Shown here: positions 50,141 to 59,106 of the stretch, one piece after another
Numbering within the stretch: position 1 is the first letter of the stretch
Layout of the letters: each line of letters starts with the position of its first letter
Assembly: GCA_965203435.1 (NCBI GenBank)
Contig: CBDBCU010000001.1
Span: forward strand, 248,001-312,000
Length of the DNA: 64,000 bases
Direction of reading: 5' to 3'
DNA from: CBDBCU01 sp965203435
GTDB taxonomy: Bacteria; Chloroflexota; Dehalococcoidia; Lucifugimonadales; UBA3495
Notes under the pieces: model-generated
The model's database searches: none
Seen by the model: the letters and a program-made list of their open reading frames with translations, nothing else
What the model was told of the DNA's origin: nothing
Position numbers and translations under genes: made by a program

Positions 50141-51043
50141 TCAGCGGGAGTAGGGGGATACAATCCGGGTTTGCAAGGCCAGTTCCCCGGCCAGGTTAGC
50201 GTCGACCGTCGGCTCATCGACCGTCAAATTGACCCAGTCGAAGCCGTAGAGGGATTCCGGCGGATTCAGCGGCATCGTCCCCCAGCCGGCGGCGTCCACA
50301 TTGATGGTACCCATCGGCACTTGCTGCCCATTGCGGGCCAGCCAGACCCGGTAAGAGCGGGCCGGGGATTCCGGGGCCGTGTTCGCCAGCATCAGCACCG
50401 CCCGGCGGCCGTCTTGAGTAACCAGCAGCAAGCCCTCGGATTGGCTGTCGCCGCTGGTGGGCTGCAAAGGCAGCGGCTGGGTGGCCTGCTGCGCCATCAG
50501 ATAGTCGGCCGCCATCAAATGCTTGAGGGCTGTGTCGGCGTGGGCCGTGCCGGCGGCCAACTGCTCCAACCGGGTATCCGCCGCCGCTTGCCCGGATTCC
50601 AGTTGATTCAGCCGGGCGGCGGCCGCTGCGCTTTCCTGCTGCAAATCGTTCAGGCGGTTGGCGTTCAGGAAGTTCAGCAGCAAAGCGGCGGCAAAAAGGC
50701 CAATCACCAGAACGGCGGCCAAAGGCATCAGATAGTTGCTGATATTGGAACGGCCGGCCGGAGCCGGAGCCGGAGCCGGCCGCCTTTCCATTGCCGGCTG
50801 GTCGGAGGGCGGCAGTTGGGCCATCAACCCGGCTTGCAGGCCGGCCGGCGGCCGCTGCTGTGGGACAGCCAGAGCCAGGGCCGCGGCGGCCGTTTCCAGG
50901 ACGGCCAGGGCGCGGCTGCAATGGAAGCAGTGGCTCAAATGGCTTTCCACTTCCAGGGCGGCGGCCCCGTCCAACGCGCCCAGGGCATAAGCCTCCAGGT
51001 CGTCCTCCGGGTGGTAAAAGTTTTGCGGACTATTCGGCGTCAT
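50141..51043 (-). CDS. Anti-sigma factor, RskA-like
   Basis: 300 aa. The N-terminal zinc-binding anti-sigma motif is HLSHCFHCSRALAVL (HxxxCxxC, about residues 35-42). One membrane helix follows (LMPLAAVLVIGLFAAALLL), then a coiled-coil-like stretch and the extracytoplasmic RskA domain (EGLLLVTQDGRRAVLMLANT; SYRVWLARNGQQVPMG). It overlaps the sigma gene by 14 nt and would hold that sigma factor at the membrane until an outside signal triggers proteolysis. Confidence 0.92.
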   Translation of the reverse strand: MTPNSPQNFYHPEDDLEAYALGALDGAAALEVESHLSHCFHCSRALAVLETAAAALALAVPQQRPPAGLQAGLMAQLPPSDQPAMERRPAPAPAPAGRSNISNYLMPLAAVLVIGLFAAALLLNFLNANRLNDLQQESAAAAARLNQLESGQAAADTRLEQLAAGTAHADTALKHLMAADYLMAQQATQPLPLQPTSGDSQSEGLLLVTQDGRRAVLMLANTAPESPARSYRVWLARNGQQVPMGTINVDAAGWGTMPLNPPESLYGFDWVNLTVDEPTVDANLAGELALQTRIVSPYSR

Positions 51044-51605
51044 CTTGTTCCAGCTCGACCCGCAGTTTTTGCATTGCCAACCGCGTCCGGGTTTTGACGG
51101 TGCCGAGGGGCTGATTCAAGCGGGTTGCGATTTCCGATTGGGACCAGCCGTTGTAATAGGAAAGCCGGATGACTTCCTGCTGGGCCGGCGGCAGTTTAGC
51201 CAAAGCCCGGCGGACTCTTTCCCCCTCGATGTTGCGCGCGGCCGCCTCGTCCGTGGGCAACTGGCCGGAGGGCAGCAAATCCAGGGTTTCGTACTCCTTG
51301 GGATCGGCCGCAGCGGCGGCCCGGCGCCGGGAACGGATGAGGTCGATAATCTTGTGATGGGCTACGCTCATAATCCAGGCCCGGGGTTCGCCGCGGGCGC
51401 TGTTGTAGCTGCCGGCTTTTAACCAGAGGTTGAGAAAAACTTCCTGGGCCGCTTCCTCCGCCATCGCTTCGTGGCGCAGCATATAGCGGGCCAGGGAATA
51501 AACCGCCGTGGCGTAGCGGGTATAGATAGTTGCCAACGCCTCCTTTTCCCCGGCAGCGGTGCGCTGAATCAGCTCCCGATCCTCCAGACTCTGGTAGTCG
51601 ACCAC
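51030..51605 (-). CDS. ECF RNA polymerase sigma factor, SigK-like
   Basis: 191 aa. Region 2: LATIYTRYATAVYSLARYML, EEAAQEVFLNLWLKAGSY and PRAWIMSVAHHKIIDLIRSR. Region 4: LPPAQQEVIRLSYYNGWSQS then EIATRLNQPLGTVKTRTRLA, a helix-turn-helix for the -35 element. GTG 51605 has GGGAG upstream. It is regulated by the overlapping anti-sigma gene and probably controls its own operon. Confidence 0.95.
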   Translation of the reverse strand: MVDYQSLEDRELIQRTAAGEKEALATIYTRYATAVYSLARYMLRHEAMAEEAAQEVFLNLWLKAGSYNSARGEPRAWIMSVAHHKIIDLIRSRRRAAAAADPKEYETLDLLPSGQLPTDEAAARNIEGERVRRALAKLPPAQQEVIRLSYYNGWSQSEIATRLNQPLGTVKTRTRLAMQKLRVELEQDDAE

Positions 51606-51727
51606 CTCAGTTCTCCCGGGCCCAAGGGTAGGAGAGCCGCCGTTTATTACTACGCCGGGCCTGGGCTTATGGATTGCCCGGATCCCGGCCTTTGGGGGGA
51701 ATTATAGCACGGGGCCGGCGGGATAAA

Positions 51728-53089
51728 TCAGACCACCAAGGCGTCATAGACTTCCCGCAAATCCGGCAGGTTTTCCAGGTTCCACAACAATTCCAGGGCG
51801 GCCCGGCACTGCTGATCGGTGATAGTGGGCGCAGCCAGGCGGCAAAACTTGCCGCTGACTTCCCGGTCGTCCAGGGGATTTTGGCGGTGGCCTTTGGGAT
51901 AGGCCGTGGCGGCGGCAAAGGTATCCCCGGCATAAGTGGCAATTTCAATGCGGCAGTTGTATTGGCCGGGGTATTTTTCGGTAAAACCCGGCCCCTCGGT
52001 CAAAGTCATCTGGCCCATCAAAGTCCGCAGAGCAGGGTCGGAAATTTTTTCCGGGGTAAAACTGGCCGGCGTAACCGCGCCCTCCTGCAAGGCCAGGGCC
52101 ACCAGAAAGGGGATGCTGTGGTCGGCGGTTTCCCGGGTTTGCGGCGCCCACTTTTCCGGCTCGGTTTCCGGGCTGCTGACCCCGGAGCGGTAGGTCTGCA
52201 CGGCAATGGCCGCGATTTCCGACAGCTGCACCTGCGGCCGCAGTTCGAGGGCTAATCCGATGGGGGCTTGGGTATGAATCTGGGACGGGTAAAACTTGAA
52301 AGTAGTATCGTTAATCCGGAAAGGCTGGCCGCGGCCGCCAAAGGGATCGAGGGTTACCGGTGGGGTTACGCCGGCTTGTTCCCACAGGCCGCGCTGGCCG
52401 GCAAAGGGTTCTCCGGGGCCGGTCATTCCGGCGGCGGCCAGTTGGGCGGCAAAGACCCCGGCCCGGGTGGCGGCGGCCGTGGCGCAACCTTTCCACATAG
52501 AAAGTTCTCCGGTACGGGTAACGCCCAGGGGCAAGTTGGGGGCCAGAGCCAAAGAAATGGCATGGCCCATTTGTTCCCGGTTCAGTCCCAGCAATTTGCC
52601 GGCGGCCGCGGCCGCGCCGACCACGCTGAACATCCCTTGATCCCAACCCAAATCGCCGCTGACCACCTGATCCGACAGGCGGCAAAAGATTTCGTAGGCC
52701 AGGGTGATGGCGGTGATAATATCCTGCCCGTCCCGATTCCGGGCATCAGCCATAGCCAATACCGCCGCAATCATATCGCTGGGATGGCCGCCGCCGGGCG
52801 AAAAGTAGGAATCGTTGCAATCCAGATAGCGGATCATCACGCCGTTGGCAAAGGCGGCCCAATCCGGAGAACTGTAGTCCGCCGCGCCGATAAGGCGGGC
52901 CGGCTCCTGGCCGGCGACGGAGCCGGCCAGCTGGCGGGCGATTTTCGCCGGTTCCGACAAATACCCGCCCAGGGCGCAACCCAGGGTATCCACCACCGTG
53001 CGCTTGACCTGATGCACCGTGGCAGCGTCCAAATCCGCATAGGTCAGCCCAACGGCGTAATCGCTGAGCAGTTGGCTGGTCTGATCCAT
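51728..53089 (-). CDS. MmgE/PrpD family protein
   Basis: 453 aa. VDTLGCALGGYLSEP, RYLDCNDSYFSPGGGHPSD and FKFYPSQIHTQAPI are the conserved blocks of the family (2-methylcitrate dehydratase, aconitate decarboxylase and relatives). No other methylcitrate-cycle gene is present, so the substrate is open. ATG 53089 has GGAG 6 nt upstream; ATG 53101 has no site. It follows the large hydrolase gene by 33 bp. Confidence 0.88.
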   Translation of the reverse strand: MDQTSQLLSDYAVGLTYADLDAATVHQVKRTVVDTLGCALGGYLSEPAKIARQLAGSVAGQEPARLIGAADYSSPDWAAFANGVMIRYLDCNDSYFSPGGGHPSDMIAAVLAMADARNRDGQDIITAITLAYEIFCRLSDQVVSGDLGWDQGMFSVVGAAAAAGKLLGLNREQMGHAISLALAPNLPLGVTRTGELSMWKGCATAAATRAGVFAAQLAAAGMTGPGEPFAGQRGLWEQAGVTPPVTLDPFGGRGQPFRINDTTFKFYPSQIHTQAPIGLALELRPQVQLSEIAAIAVQTYRSGVSSPETEPEKWAPQTRETADHSIPFLVALALQEGAVTPASFTPEKISDPALRTLMGQMTLTEGPGFTEKYPGQYNCRIEIATYAGDTFAAATAYPKGHRQNPLDDREVSGKFCRLAAPTITDQQCRAALELLWNLENLPDLREVYDALVV

Positions 53090-53122
53090 TTCCCTCTCCA
53101 TAGATTGGCCCGGGCCGGGTGT

Positions 53123-55135
53123 CTAATTGTCGGCGGCCTGCTGTTCCCGCGCCCGGCCGGTCAGTTCCTGATAATGCTCCGTGGCCTGGGTCAGCAGCTC
53201 GTCCAAGTCCTCGGACAATAGGTATCCCTGGTCAACCAATTCCATAGCGGCGGCCTGGATTTGCGCCCGATAATCCTCTTGAGTGGGATACCGTTCCGCA
53301 ATGGACAGACGCGGATCTCCGGCAGCCAACCGTTCCTCTTTAGTAGCCGGGAAAGGGATGGTGGCGCCGGCCAGGGTGCCGCCGGTAGCCCCGCCGGAGG
53401 AAAGGATTTGCCCCTCGCCGCCGATTTCCCGATGCCGCAGATTCCAGCCGGTATGGGTAGCCAGAGGAACGGCAACCATCGGCAGGCGGATGCCGGCCAG
53501 TTCATTGCCATCGGCATCCACGGCCGGCACCAGCACGGGATAGGGTTTTCCCAGCACGACCGGCCCTTGGGCGGCTACCCCCGGTTCCGGGCCGAAGTCC
53601 AGCCGGTAAAAACGGCGCAGGGGTTCCGGGAAGTTGACGCCGGGAATCGCCCGGAATGTGGCGGCGGTAGCCTCCGGGCTTACGGCCGTGCCGTTGTCCA
53701 AGCGCGGGTAGGCGCTGGGCGGCGGACTTTGATTATCCGTAACCCAGCGATCCAGGTTCAGCAAGGCCGCCCGCAGTAACGGGCGGTAATCCAGGCAGTT
53801 AAAGGGCTGCTGGCCCCGGCTGCCGTTGGCCGGATCGGTATCCCGCAGGTAAGGCGTCCCCAAGGGATGTTGCGCGCCGCCGAAGTGGTATATCCGCACC
53901 GCCTCGGGAATTTCCAGATCCCGCTGGCCGCTGAGGTCAATATGCACCATTGCGCCGCCGCCGCCCCAGTATTCCGAGGAAGTGTAGGTATACATAATGC
54001 GCGGCAGCGGCCCCTGGTTCATCGCCCGGGCCAGGATGCCGTCGGTTTTGCCGGTTTCCGGATCGGTCTGCGGCAAATCGCTGAAGGGAAAGAGGTTGTT
54101 GGGGCTGCGGCTGGCCTGGCTGGAGGGCTGGGCAAAGCGTTGATTGAACTCGCCATGCTTGGCCCCGGCTACATGGGGCATCAGCCCGTCAAAGGCCGGG
54201 CGGCCGCTTTCATCCCAATTCAGCCCGTAATAGACCATATCCCGCAGGAAACGGCCGCTTTGGGAGGAACCGAAACTGTAAGCCCGTTCCAACTGCCCGG
54301 CGCAGGGATTGCCGGCGGCAGTGTCAGCGTAGCGCAAAAAGGCAGCCAATTCCCGGGTTGCCAGCAGTCCCGCCCCGACTACCGGCGCCCCGGTGGTGGT
54401 ATAGATGACCTGATAAACCTTGCCCGGTTCAAAGCCGGCGGCCCGATAGACATAACGGGCATCCGGCACTACCCGGCCTTCTTGTACCCGGGCAAAGGCC
54501 CATTCTTGCCGGGGAATGACCTGTTCCGGCCCATCCTCGCTGTCCTGCACCGTCATTACTGACGACCAATCCTCCAGATTATTGGCGGGATAGGGGCGGT
54601 GATTGCGGTCGGAAATAAACTGCTCTTGGATGGGCGCATTAGGAACAAAGGTAACGACCAGTTGGCCGCTGAGGGGGGAGCCGTCGGGATTTTGCGCTTC
54701 CGGGGCGTAGAGGCGCAGGGTACCCGGCGCCTCCGGGGCATCGTGCTGCCAGCCGCACCAGGCCACGGTGAAACCGTGCCGCATCAGAAAGCCGTTGCCG
54801 GCTTGCAGCGGTTCCTCCGGGGCCAAATCGGGGGCATTGTTGAAATTGCGGAGGGCCGGGCCGCGGCCCCGGTTCAGGATGTCGAAAAAGAGGCGGCGCC
54901 GGCCCTTTTCCGGGTTGACCGGTTGCAGGATGCGGAAATCGGCGGCGAACTCCACCAAGCCGGCGGCGTTGCGCGGCGCCAATTTCAAGTCGGTTACCGT
55001 GGCGTTGGCCGGATGTTCCGGATCCACGGCAAAGCGGACCAAGCCGTCCAGCTGCTCGTAAGGGCCAACTTCGCCAAAGGATTCGCCTTGGGCAAAGGGC
55101 TGCCGGGAGGTTATTTCCAGTTGAGTAACGGCCAT
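53123..55135 (-). CDS. Large alpha/beta-hydrolase domain protein
   Basis: 670 aa. An N-terminal beta-rich region (FGEVGPYEQLDGLVRFAVDP; LFFDILNRGRG) precedes the hydrolase domain, with nucleophile elbow AYSFGSSQSGRFLRDMVYYG and a C-terminal segment GWNLRHREIGGEG. This resembles the uncharacterised alpha/beta-hydrolase family of about 600-700 aa found in soil and marine degraders. The start follows GAGGTGTGCA. Probably co-transcribed with the downstream MmgE/PrpD gene. Confidence 0.8.
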   Translation of the reverse strand: MAVTQLEITSRQPFAQGESFGEVGPYEQLDGLVRFAVDPEHPANATVTDLKLAPRNAAGLVEFAADFRILQPVNPEKGRRRLFFDILNRGRGPALRNFNNAPDLAPEEPLQAGNGFLMRHGFTVAWCGWQHDAPEAPGTLRLYAPEAQNPDGSPLSGQLVVTFVPNAPIQEQFISDRNHRPYPANNLEDWSSVMTVQDSEDGPEQVIPRQEWAFARVQEGRVVPDARYVYRAAGFEPGKVYQVIYTTTGAPVVGAGLLATRELAAFLRYADTAAGNPCAGQLERAYSFGSSQSGRFLRDMVYYGLNWDESGRPAFDGLMPHVAGAKHGEFNQRFAQPSSQASRSPNNLFPFSDLPQTDPETGKTDGILARAMNQGPLPRIMYTYTSSEYWGGGGAMVHIDLSGQRDLEIPEAVRIYHFGGAQHPLGTPYLRDTDPANGSRGQQPFNCLDYRPLLRAALLNLDRWVTDNQSPPPSAYPRLDNGTAVSPEATAATFRAIPGVNFPEPLRRFYRLDFGPEPGVAAQGPVVLGKPYPVLVPAVDADGNELAGIRLPMVAVPLATHTGWNLRHREIGGEGQILSSGGATGGTLAGATIPFPATKEERLAAGDPRLSIAERYPTQEDYRAQIQAAAMELVDQGYLLSEDLDELLTQATEHYQELTGRAREQQAADN

Positions 55136-55186
55136 TGCACACCTCGCGCTGGGATACCGATTGAGCGGATTGCGGACAAGGAAAGA

Positions 55187-56959
55187 TTACCGCCCGCCAT
55201 ACTTGCGCTGACGATACCGTTCCCAAATTTCCTGGGCGCGCCGGTAAGCCACATCCAGCCGAATTAGACCGTCGGGATCCAGACCGTCTTTCAATTCCTG
55301 TTTGTAGGCTACCCAGTTCCGCAGCTCCTCCAGCGTCCAGTTTTTAGTGGACTTCAGGCGGTTGTGGGAGCCGCACAGCGGCGCGCGGTTCAGAATATCA
55401 TCATCGCCGCCCCGGGATTTCGGAAGGATATGGTCCAGCTGATATTCCCCCCAAGCTGGCAAGCCGTTGCCCTGCATTACCCGATGGCCGCAGCACCAAG
55501 CGCGAAACCCGGAAATCTGCAAAAGTTCCTCCCGCATTTCGTCATCGCTCAGCAGGGCTTGGGTAGCCGGTTGCCGGTAAGTCCGCACTGCCGGGCGCAG
55601 CGGCTTGAAGGCATATTCCAGCGGGGTCTGCAAGACGGGCAGCTCCCCGGGGCCGAACACCGTAACTTGGGGCGCGCCGGGATGAACCTGCTGGCCGGCG
55701 GTATGGTCGGGCGCGCCGTTGGCCTTGACGCAGGTCAGCAGGGCCAAAGTCGGCTTGTTGAACTGCCGCTTGAACACCGTCCAGGCGCGGGGATTGGCGT
55801 CGCAGGCCACCCACTGCCGTTCCGGGCCGGCCACCCCATTTTTATCATCATACTGCCGAATCAGCTCGCAAGCCAGGGCAGTATAGGCGCAGCCGGCAAA
55901 GCAATCCACTACCACGCCGCCGGGCGGGCAGCTGGCCCGGATTATCCGCGCGGCCAGTTGCCAGGGCTTTTGCGTGGGATAGCCGGTGCGTTCCCCTGCT
56001 TGGCTGTTGATGATGGGAATATCCCAAACCGTGTCAATCTGCTGCCCGGCCATTTCATCCAGATACTGTTTCCGGCGCAGCTTTCCTGTACGGGTAGTAA
56101 AAACCCGCCCCTCGGCCTGCATCTGAGCGATCCGTTCCGGGGTCAAATTCCCCAAGTTCTGATCCAGCCACAACCGGCCGTCGGGGTCTTGCCGAGCCCG
56201 CTTAATTACCCGTTCCGGGAGGTTTTCCCATTGGGGGGCAAAGAAGTAATTTTCCCCTTTGGAATAAAAGAACAGGGTATCGTGTTTGCGGGCGTAGGCC
56301 CGGGCTATCTGCGAAGGGCCGCCGTAATGCCAGACAATTTCATTCCTGAGCTGGTCGCGGCCAAATATGCCGTCCAGCAGTTGCCGGAGGTAGCCGTTGG
56401 CGGTGTGGTCGCAGTGCAGATACAGGCTGCCGCTGGGCTTGAGGATCCGGTGAATTTCGATAAGCCGCCGGGCCATAAAGCACAGATACGCCGCAATGTC
56501 CTCGCTGTGCAGGTAGCGGGTATTGTCAATCAGCCGGGACACCGCCGGGTGGGTATCCGCGATGTGTTGCATCCAATCCTCATGGATGTCCTCTTGCCAG
56601 GACCAGATGTCGCTATAGCCGCCGGCCAAGTCGTCCCGCTTGCGGGCCGGCGGTTCCGGATCCGGCCAAGTGATATGGCAATCCTGCGCTTGCGCCGCAT
56701 TGGCGATGCCCCATCCGGCCAGCAAATTCCTTTCGGCTTCCCGCTCGTCCTCCCGCAAAGGAGGATTCAAGCGATGGGCCGGCCAAGTTTCATTTTTCCC
56801 AAAGGGCGGGTCAATGTTCACCAAGTCCACCGACCCGGTGTTAATCCGCAGCAGGAAATCCAGGTTGTCCGCAATATAGACGCCCCGGGGGACGCCGTTA
56901 AAGGGGTTGACTTCCGATACCGGCGGCTCTTTGGCGGCCTCGGCCAAGGTTATTGCCAT
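55187..56959 (-). CDS. Fused DNA methyltransferase-HNH endonuclease (copy 3)
   Basis: 590 aa. Motif IV DPPFGKNETW (from residue 50), the shared core SGSLYLHCDHTANGYLRQLL and LRNEIVWHYGG, motif I DCFAGCAYTALACEL (about 352), then an HNH module with WCCGHRVMQG, LDHILPKSRGGDDD (His about 510), LNRAPLCGSHNRLKSTK. The motif I and zinc region differ more from copies 1 and 2 than those do from each other. ATG 56959 has AAGGGTGA upstream; the frame to 57223 is non-coding. It lies 77 bp after the CHAT/STAND/TPR gene on the same strand. Confidence 0.87.
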   Translation of the reverse strand: MAITLAEAAKEPPVSEVNPFNGVPRGVYIADNLDFLLRINTGSVDLVNIDPPFGKNETWPAHRLNPPLREDEREAERNLLAGWGIANAAQAQDCHITWPDPEPPARKRDDLAGGYSDIWSWQEDIHEDWMQHIADTHPAVSRLIDNTRYLHSEDIAAYLCFMARRLIEIHRILKPSGSLYLHCDHTANGYLRQLLDGIFGRDQLRNEIVWHYGGPSQIARAYARKHDTLFFYSKGENYFFAPQWENLPERVIKRARQDPDGRLWLDQNLGNLTPERIAQMQAEGRVFTTRTGKLRRKQYLDEMAGQQIDTVWDIPIINSQAGERTGYPTQKPWQLAARIIRASCPPGGVVVDCFAGCAYTALACELIRQYDDKNGVAGPERQWVACDANPRAWTVFKRQFNKPTLALLTCVKANGAPDHTAGQQVHPGAPQVTVFGPGELPVLQTPLEYAFKPLRPAVRTYRQPATQALLSDDEMREELLQISGFRAWCCGHRVMQGNGLPAWGEYQLDHILPKSRGGDDDILNRAPLCGSHNRLKSTKNWTLEELRNWVAYKQELKDGLDPDGLIRLDVAYRRAQEIWERYRQRKYGGR

Positions 56960-57036
56960 AGAATTCACCCTTGGGGAATGGGAAAAGTTATCGCGGTCGG
57001 CAAGAGGAGCCGGCGGGAACGGAGGGTATCCTTGCC

Positions 57037-59106
57037 CTACAAAAGGCCGCTGGCGTCCACATCCAAATCCTCCGGCGGCTCCTCGCCGGTAAAATCCCGC
57101 CACCACTGATTGAAAGCGGCGGCCCCGCCGTGCTTGTCCCGCAGCCGGGCCAGATGCGCCTTGACCTGCACCACTACCGGCAAATGGTAGTCGCTGGTCA
57201 GTTGCCAGGTGCGGGCTACCCATTCCAGGGCGGCGGGGATATTGCCCCGTTCCTCGGCCACCATTCCCAGCTGCCCATAGGTGCGGGCCAGCCGCTGCAC
57301 ATCGCCCAACTGCTCAAAGATTTCCCGGGCTTGGTGATACCAGTTTTCGGCGGTGTCATACTGCCGCTGTTCATGAAAGAGGACGCCCAACTGCCGGCAC
57401 TCGTCGCCAACGCCGCGGCGGTCGCCCAAGTTTTCCTTGCGTTCCAGGGCGGCCAGATACCACTCCTCCGCTTCCTCGTACACAATGCCCCGGTCTTGGG
57501 CCAGCAGTCCCAAGTGGTGCAGTTCCACCGCCATTTGCGCCGAATTGCCCAGCCGGTCGCTCAAGCTCAACGCCTGCTGATACCAGTTTATGGCCTCGTC
57601 AAAGAGGTATTGAGCATGGCAGACCGTCCCCAGCTCGTGAAAAATCAGCGCGGCGGTTTCCTCGTCCCGATTTTCCTCGACGATGCTGCGGGCGCGGTGA
57701 TACCAGCTTTCCGCTTCCTTATGCTCAAACTTCAACTGGCTGACCAGGCCCAAAGCCCGGTAATCCTTGACCATCTCCTCGGCGTCGGGCAGCCGCTGGT
57801 GGATTTCCAGGGCTTTGCCGTACCACTCCTTGGCTTCGGTATAAAGCCGCTGATACTGCCGCGCCTGCCCCAGGGCAAAATAATCGTCGGCTACCGCAGC
57901 CCGGTCGTCTCCGTTCTCAATGATGGACAGGGAACGCTGCAACCAGTCGGCGGCGGTCTCTAATTGGCGGCGGGCCAGGGCAACGGCCCCGAACTGATGA
58001 TACACGGCGGCGAGCCGCGGGTCGGTAGCGGCGTCCGGCTGGGCGGCAAGGTAGTCGGCCAACTGCTGATTCCATTCCTCAGCCCGCGGCAAATCGCCGA
58101 CTTCCACCGCCTCGCTGACATCGGTGCCGAGCAGGTAGAGCCATAGGTCAATAGACCCGGCGGCCGCGGCGGCTTCCGCCGTGGGGCCGGCCGCGGCCAG
58201 CAGCTGCTCCCGCAGGCGGCGCAGTTCCGGGATGCGCTTCTGCATCCGATAGACTTGGGCCAGGGGCTGCACCAGCAGTTGGGCATTGTCCCACTGCCGG
58301 GCTTCCAAAGCCAGAGCCAAGGCTTGATTCAGATTGCCCTCCTCGGCCAGCACCGCCGTAGCTCCGGCATCCTGATTTTCGTACAGGGATTCCATAAAGT
58401 AGTCGGCGGTGTCGGCATAGACCCGCACGAACTCGGCTTCCAAGCGGCCGATGTTGGCCGCCGCCACTTGCCGGCCCAGCTTGCGGCCGTAGAACCAGGG
58501 CAAAGCCGGGTGAATCTGATAGACGCTGGGCGAAACCGGTTCCAGAAAGCCGGCGGCCAAGCCGGAACGGAGCAGGGTGCGACAGGCCCCCCAGCCCAAT
58601 TCCTCGCCCATAGCCGCCCGGTAAGGCGGTTCCTGGGTGATGTGGGTCAGAATGTCCAGCATCACCCGCCGCTGAAACAGGGCCAGGAAAGGCAGATGGG
58701 TGCGGCTGCGGTGGGACATTTTCGTCCAGGCGTATTCCATCAGCGCGGTCAGGAAATTATCCCGCCCGACTTCCGCCGCCGTTTCGGGAAACGCGGTTAG
58801 ACCCCGCTGCAATTCGGAGCAGATGACCGAGCCGGGAACTTCCTTGAGCAAAGGCAGGGCGATCCGGCAGGCCAGGGGATGGCCGGCAACGGCATCGATC
58901 AGGTCAATAACTTCCGACCCGATCCGGCCGGGGGCCACTTCTGATTTTTCCAGGACGGCTTGGGCCAAATCCCGGCGGTCAAATTGATTCAACCCGGTTA
59001 ACGGGTAGCGGGCCGTGGGGGAGGGATACCCAACTTTCCGCCGGATTGCGGGTTGCCAGCAAAGCGTGGCTGGCTCCGGTTGCCGTGGCCGCCGCCAGGA
59101 AATCAT
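57037..59106 (-). CDS. C-terminal part of a CHAT-like/STAND/TPR protein (frameshifted)
   Basis: The frame from about 59034 downward encodes the end of the NTPase (LTGLNQFDRRDLAQAVL, AGHPLACRIALPLL), a helical linker and about nine TPR units (for example AEEWYLAALERKENLGDRRG, AENWYHQAREIFEQLG). It ends in an acidic tail. The part upstream of about 59034 is meaningless in this frame and overlaps the other fragment. Joined by a +1 shift near 59017-59034 the two pieces make one protein of roughly 1,220 aa. STAND-TPR proteins sense ligands or phage products. Confidence 0.8.
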   Translation of the reverse strand: MISWRRPRQPEPATLCWQPAIRRKVGYPSPTARYPLTGLNQFDRRDLAQAVLEKSEVAPGRIGSEVIDLIDAVAGHPLACRIALPLLKEVPGSVICSELQRGLTAFPETAAEVGRDNFLTALMEYAWTKMSHRSRTHLPFLALFQRRVMLDILTHITQEPPYRAAMGEELGWGACRTLLRSGLAAGFLEPVSPSVYQIHPALPWFYGRKLGRQVAAANIGRLEAEFVRVYADTADYFMESLYENQDAGATAVLAEEGNLNQALALALEARQWDNAQLLVQPLAQVYRMQKRIPELRRLREQLLAAAGPTAEAAAAAGSIDLWLYLLGTDVSEAVEVGDLPRAEEWNQQLADYLAAQPDAATDPRLAAVYHQFGAVALARRQLETAADWLQRSLSIIENGDDRAAVADDYFALGQARQYQRLYTEAKEWYGKALEIHQRLPDAEEMVKDYRALGLVSQLKFEHKEAESWYHRARSIVEENRDEETAALIFHELGTVCHAQYLFDEAINWYQQALSLSDRLGNSAQMAVELHHLGLLAQDRGIVYEEAEEWYLAALERKENLGDRRGVGDECRQLGVLFHEQRQYDTAENWYHQAREIFEQLGDVQRLARTYGQLGMVAEERGNIPAALEWVARTWQLTSDYHLPVVVQVKAHLARLRDKHGGAAAFNQWWRDFTGEEPPEDLDVDASGLL

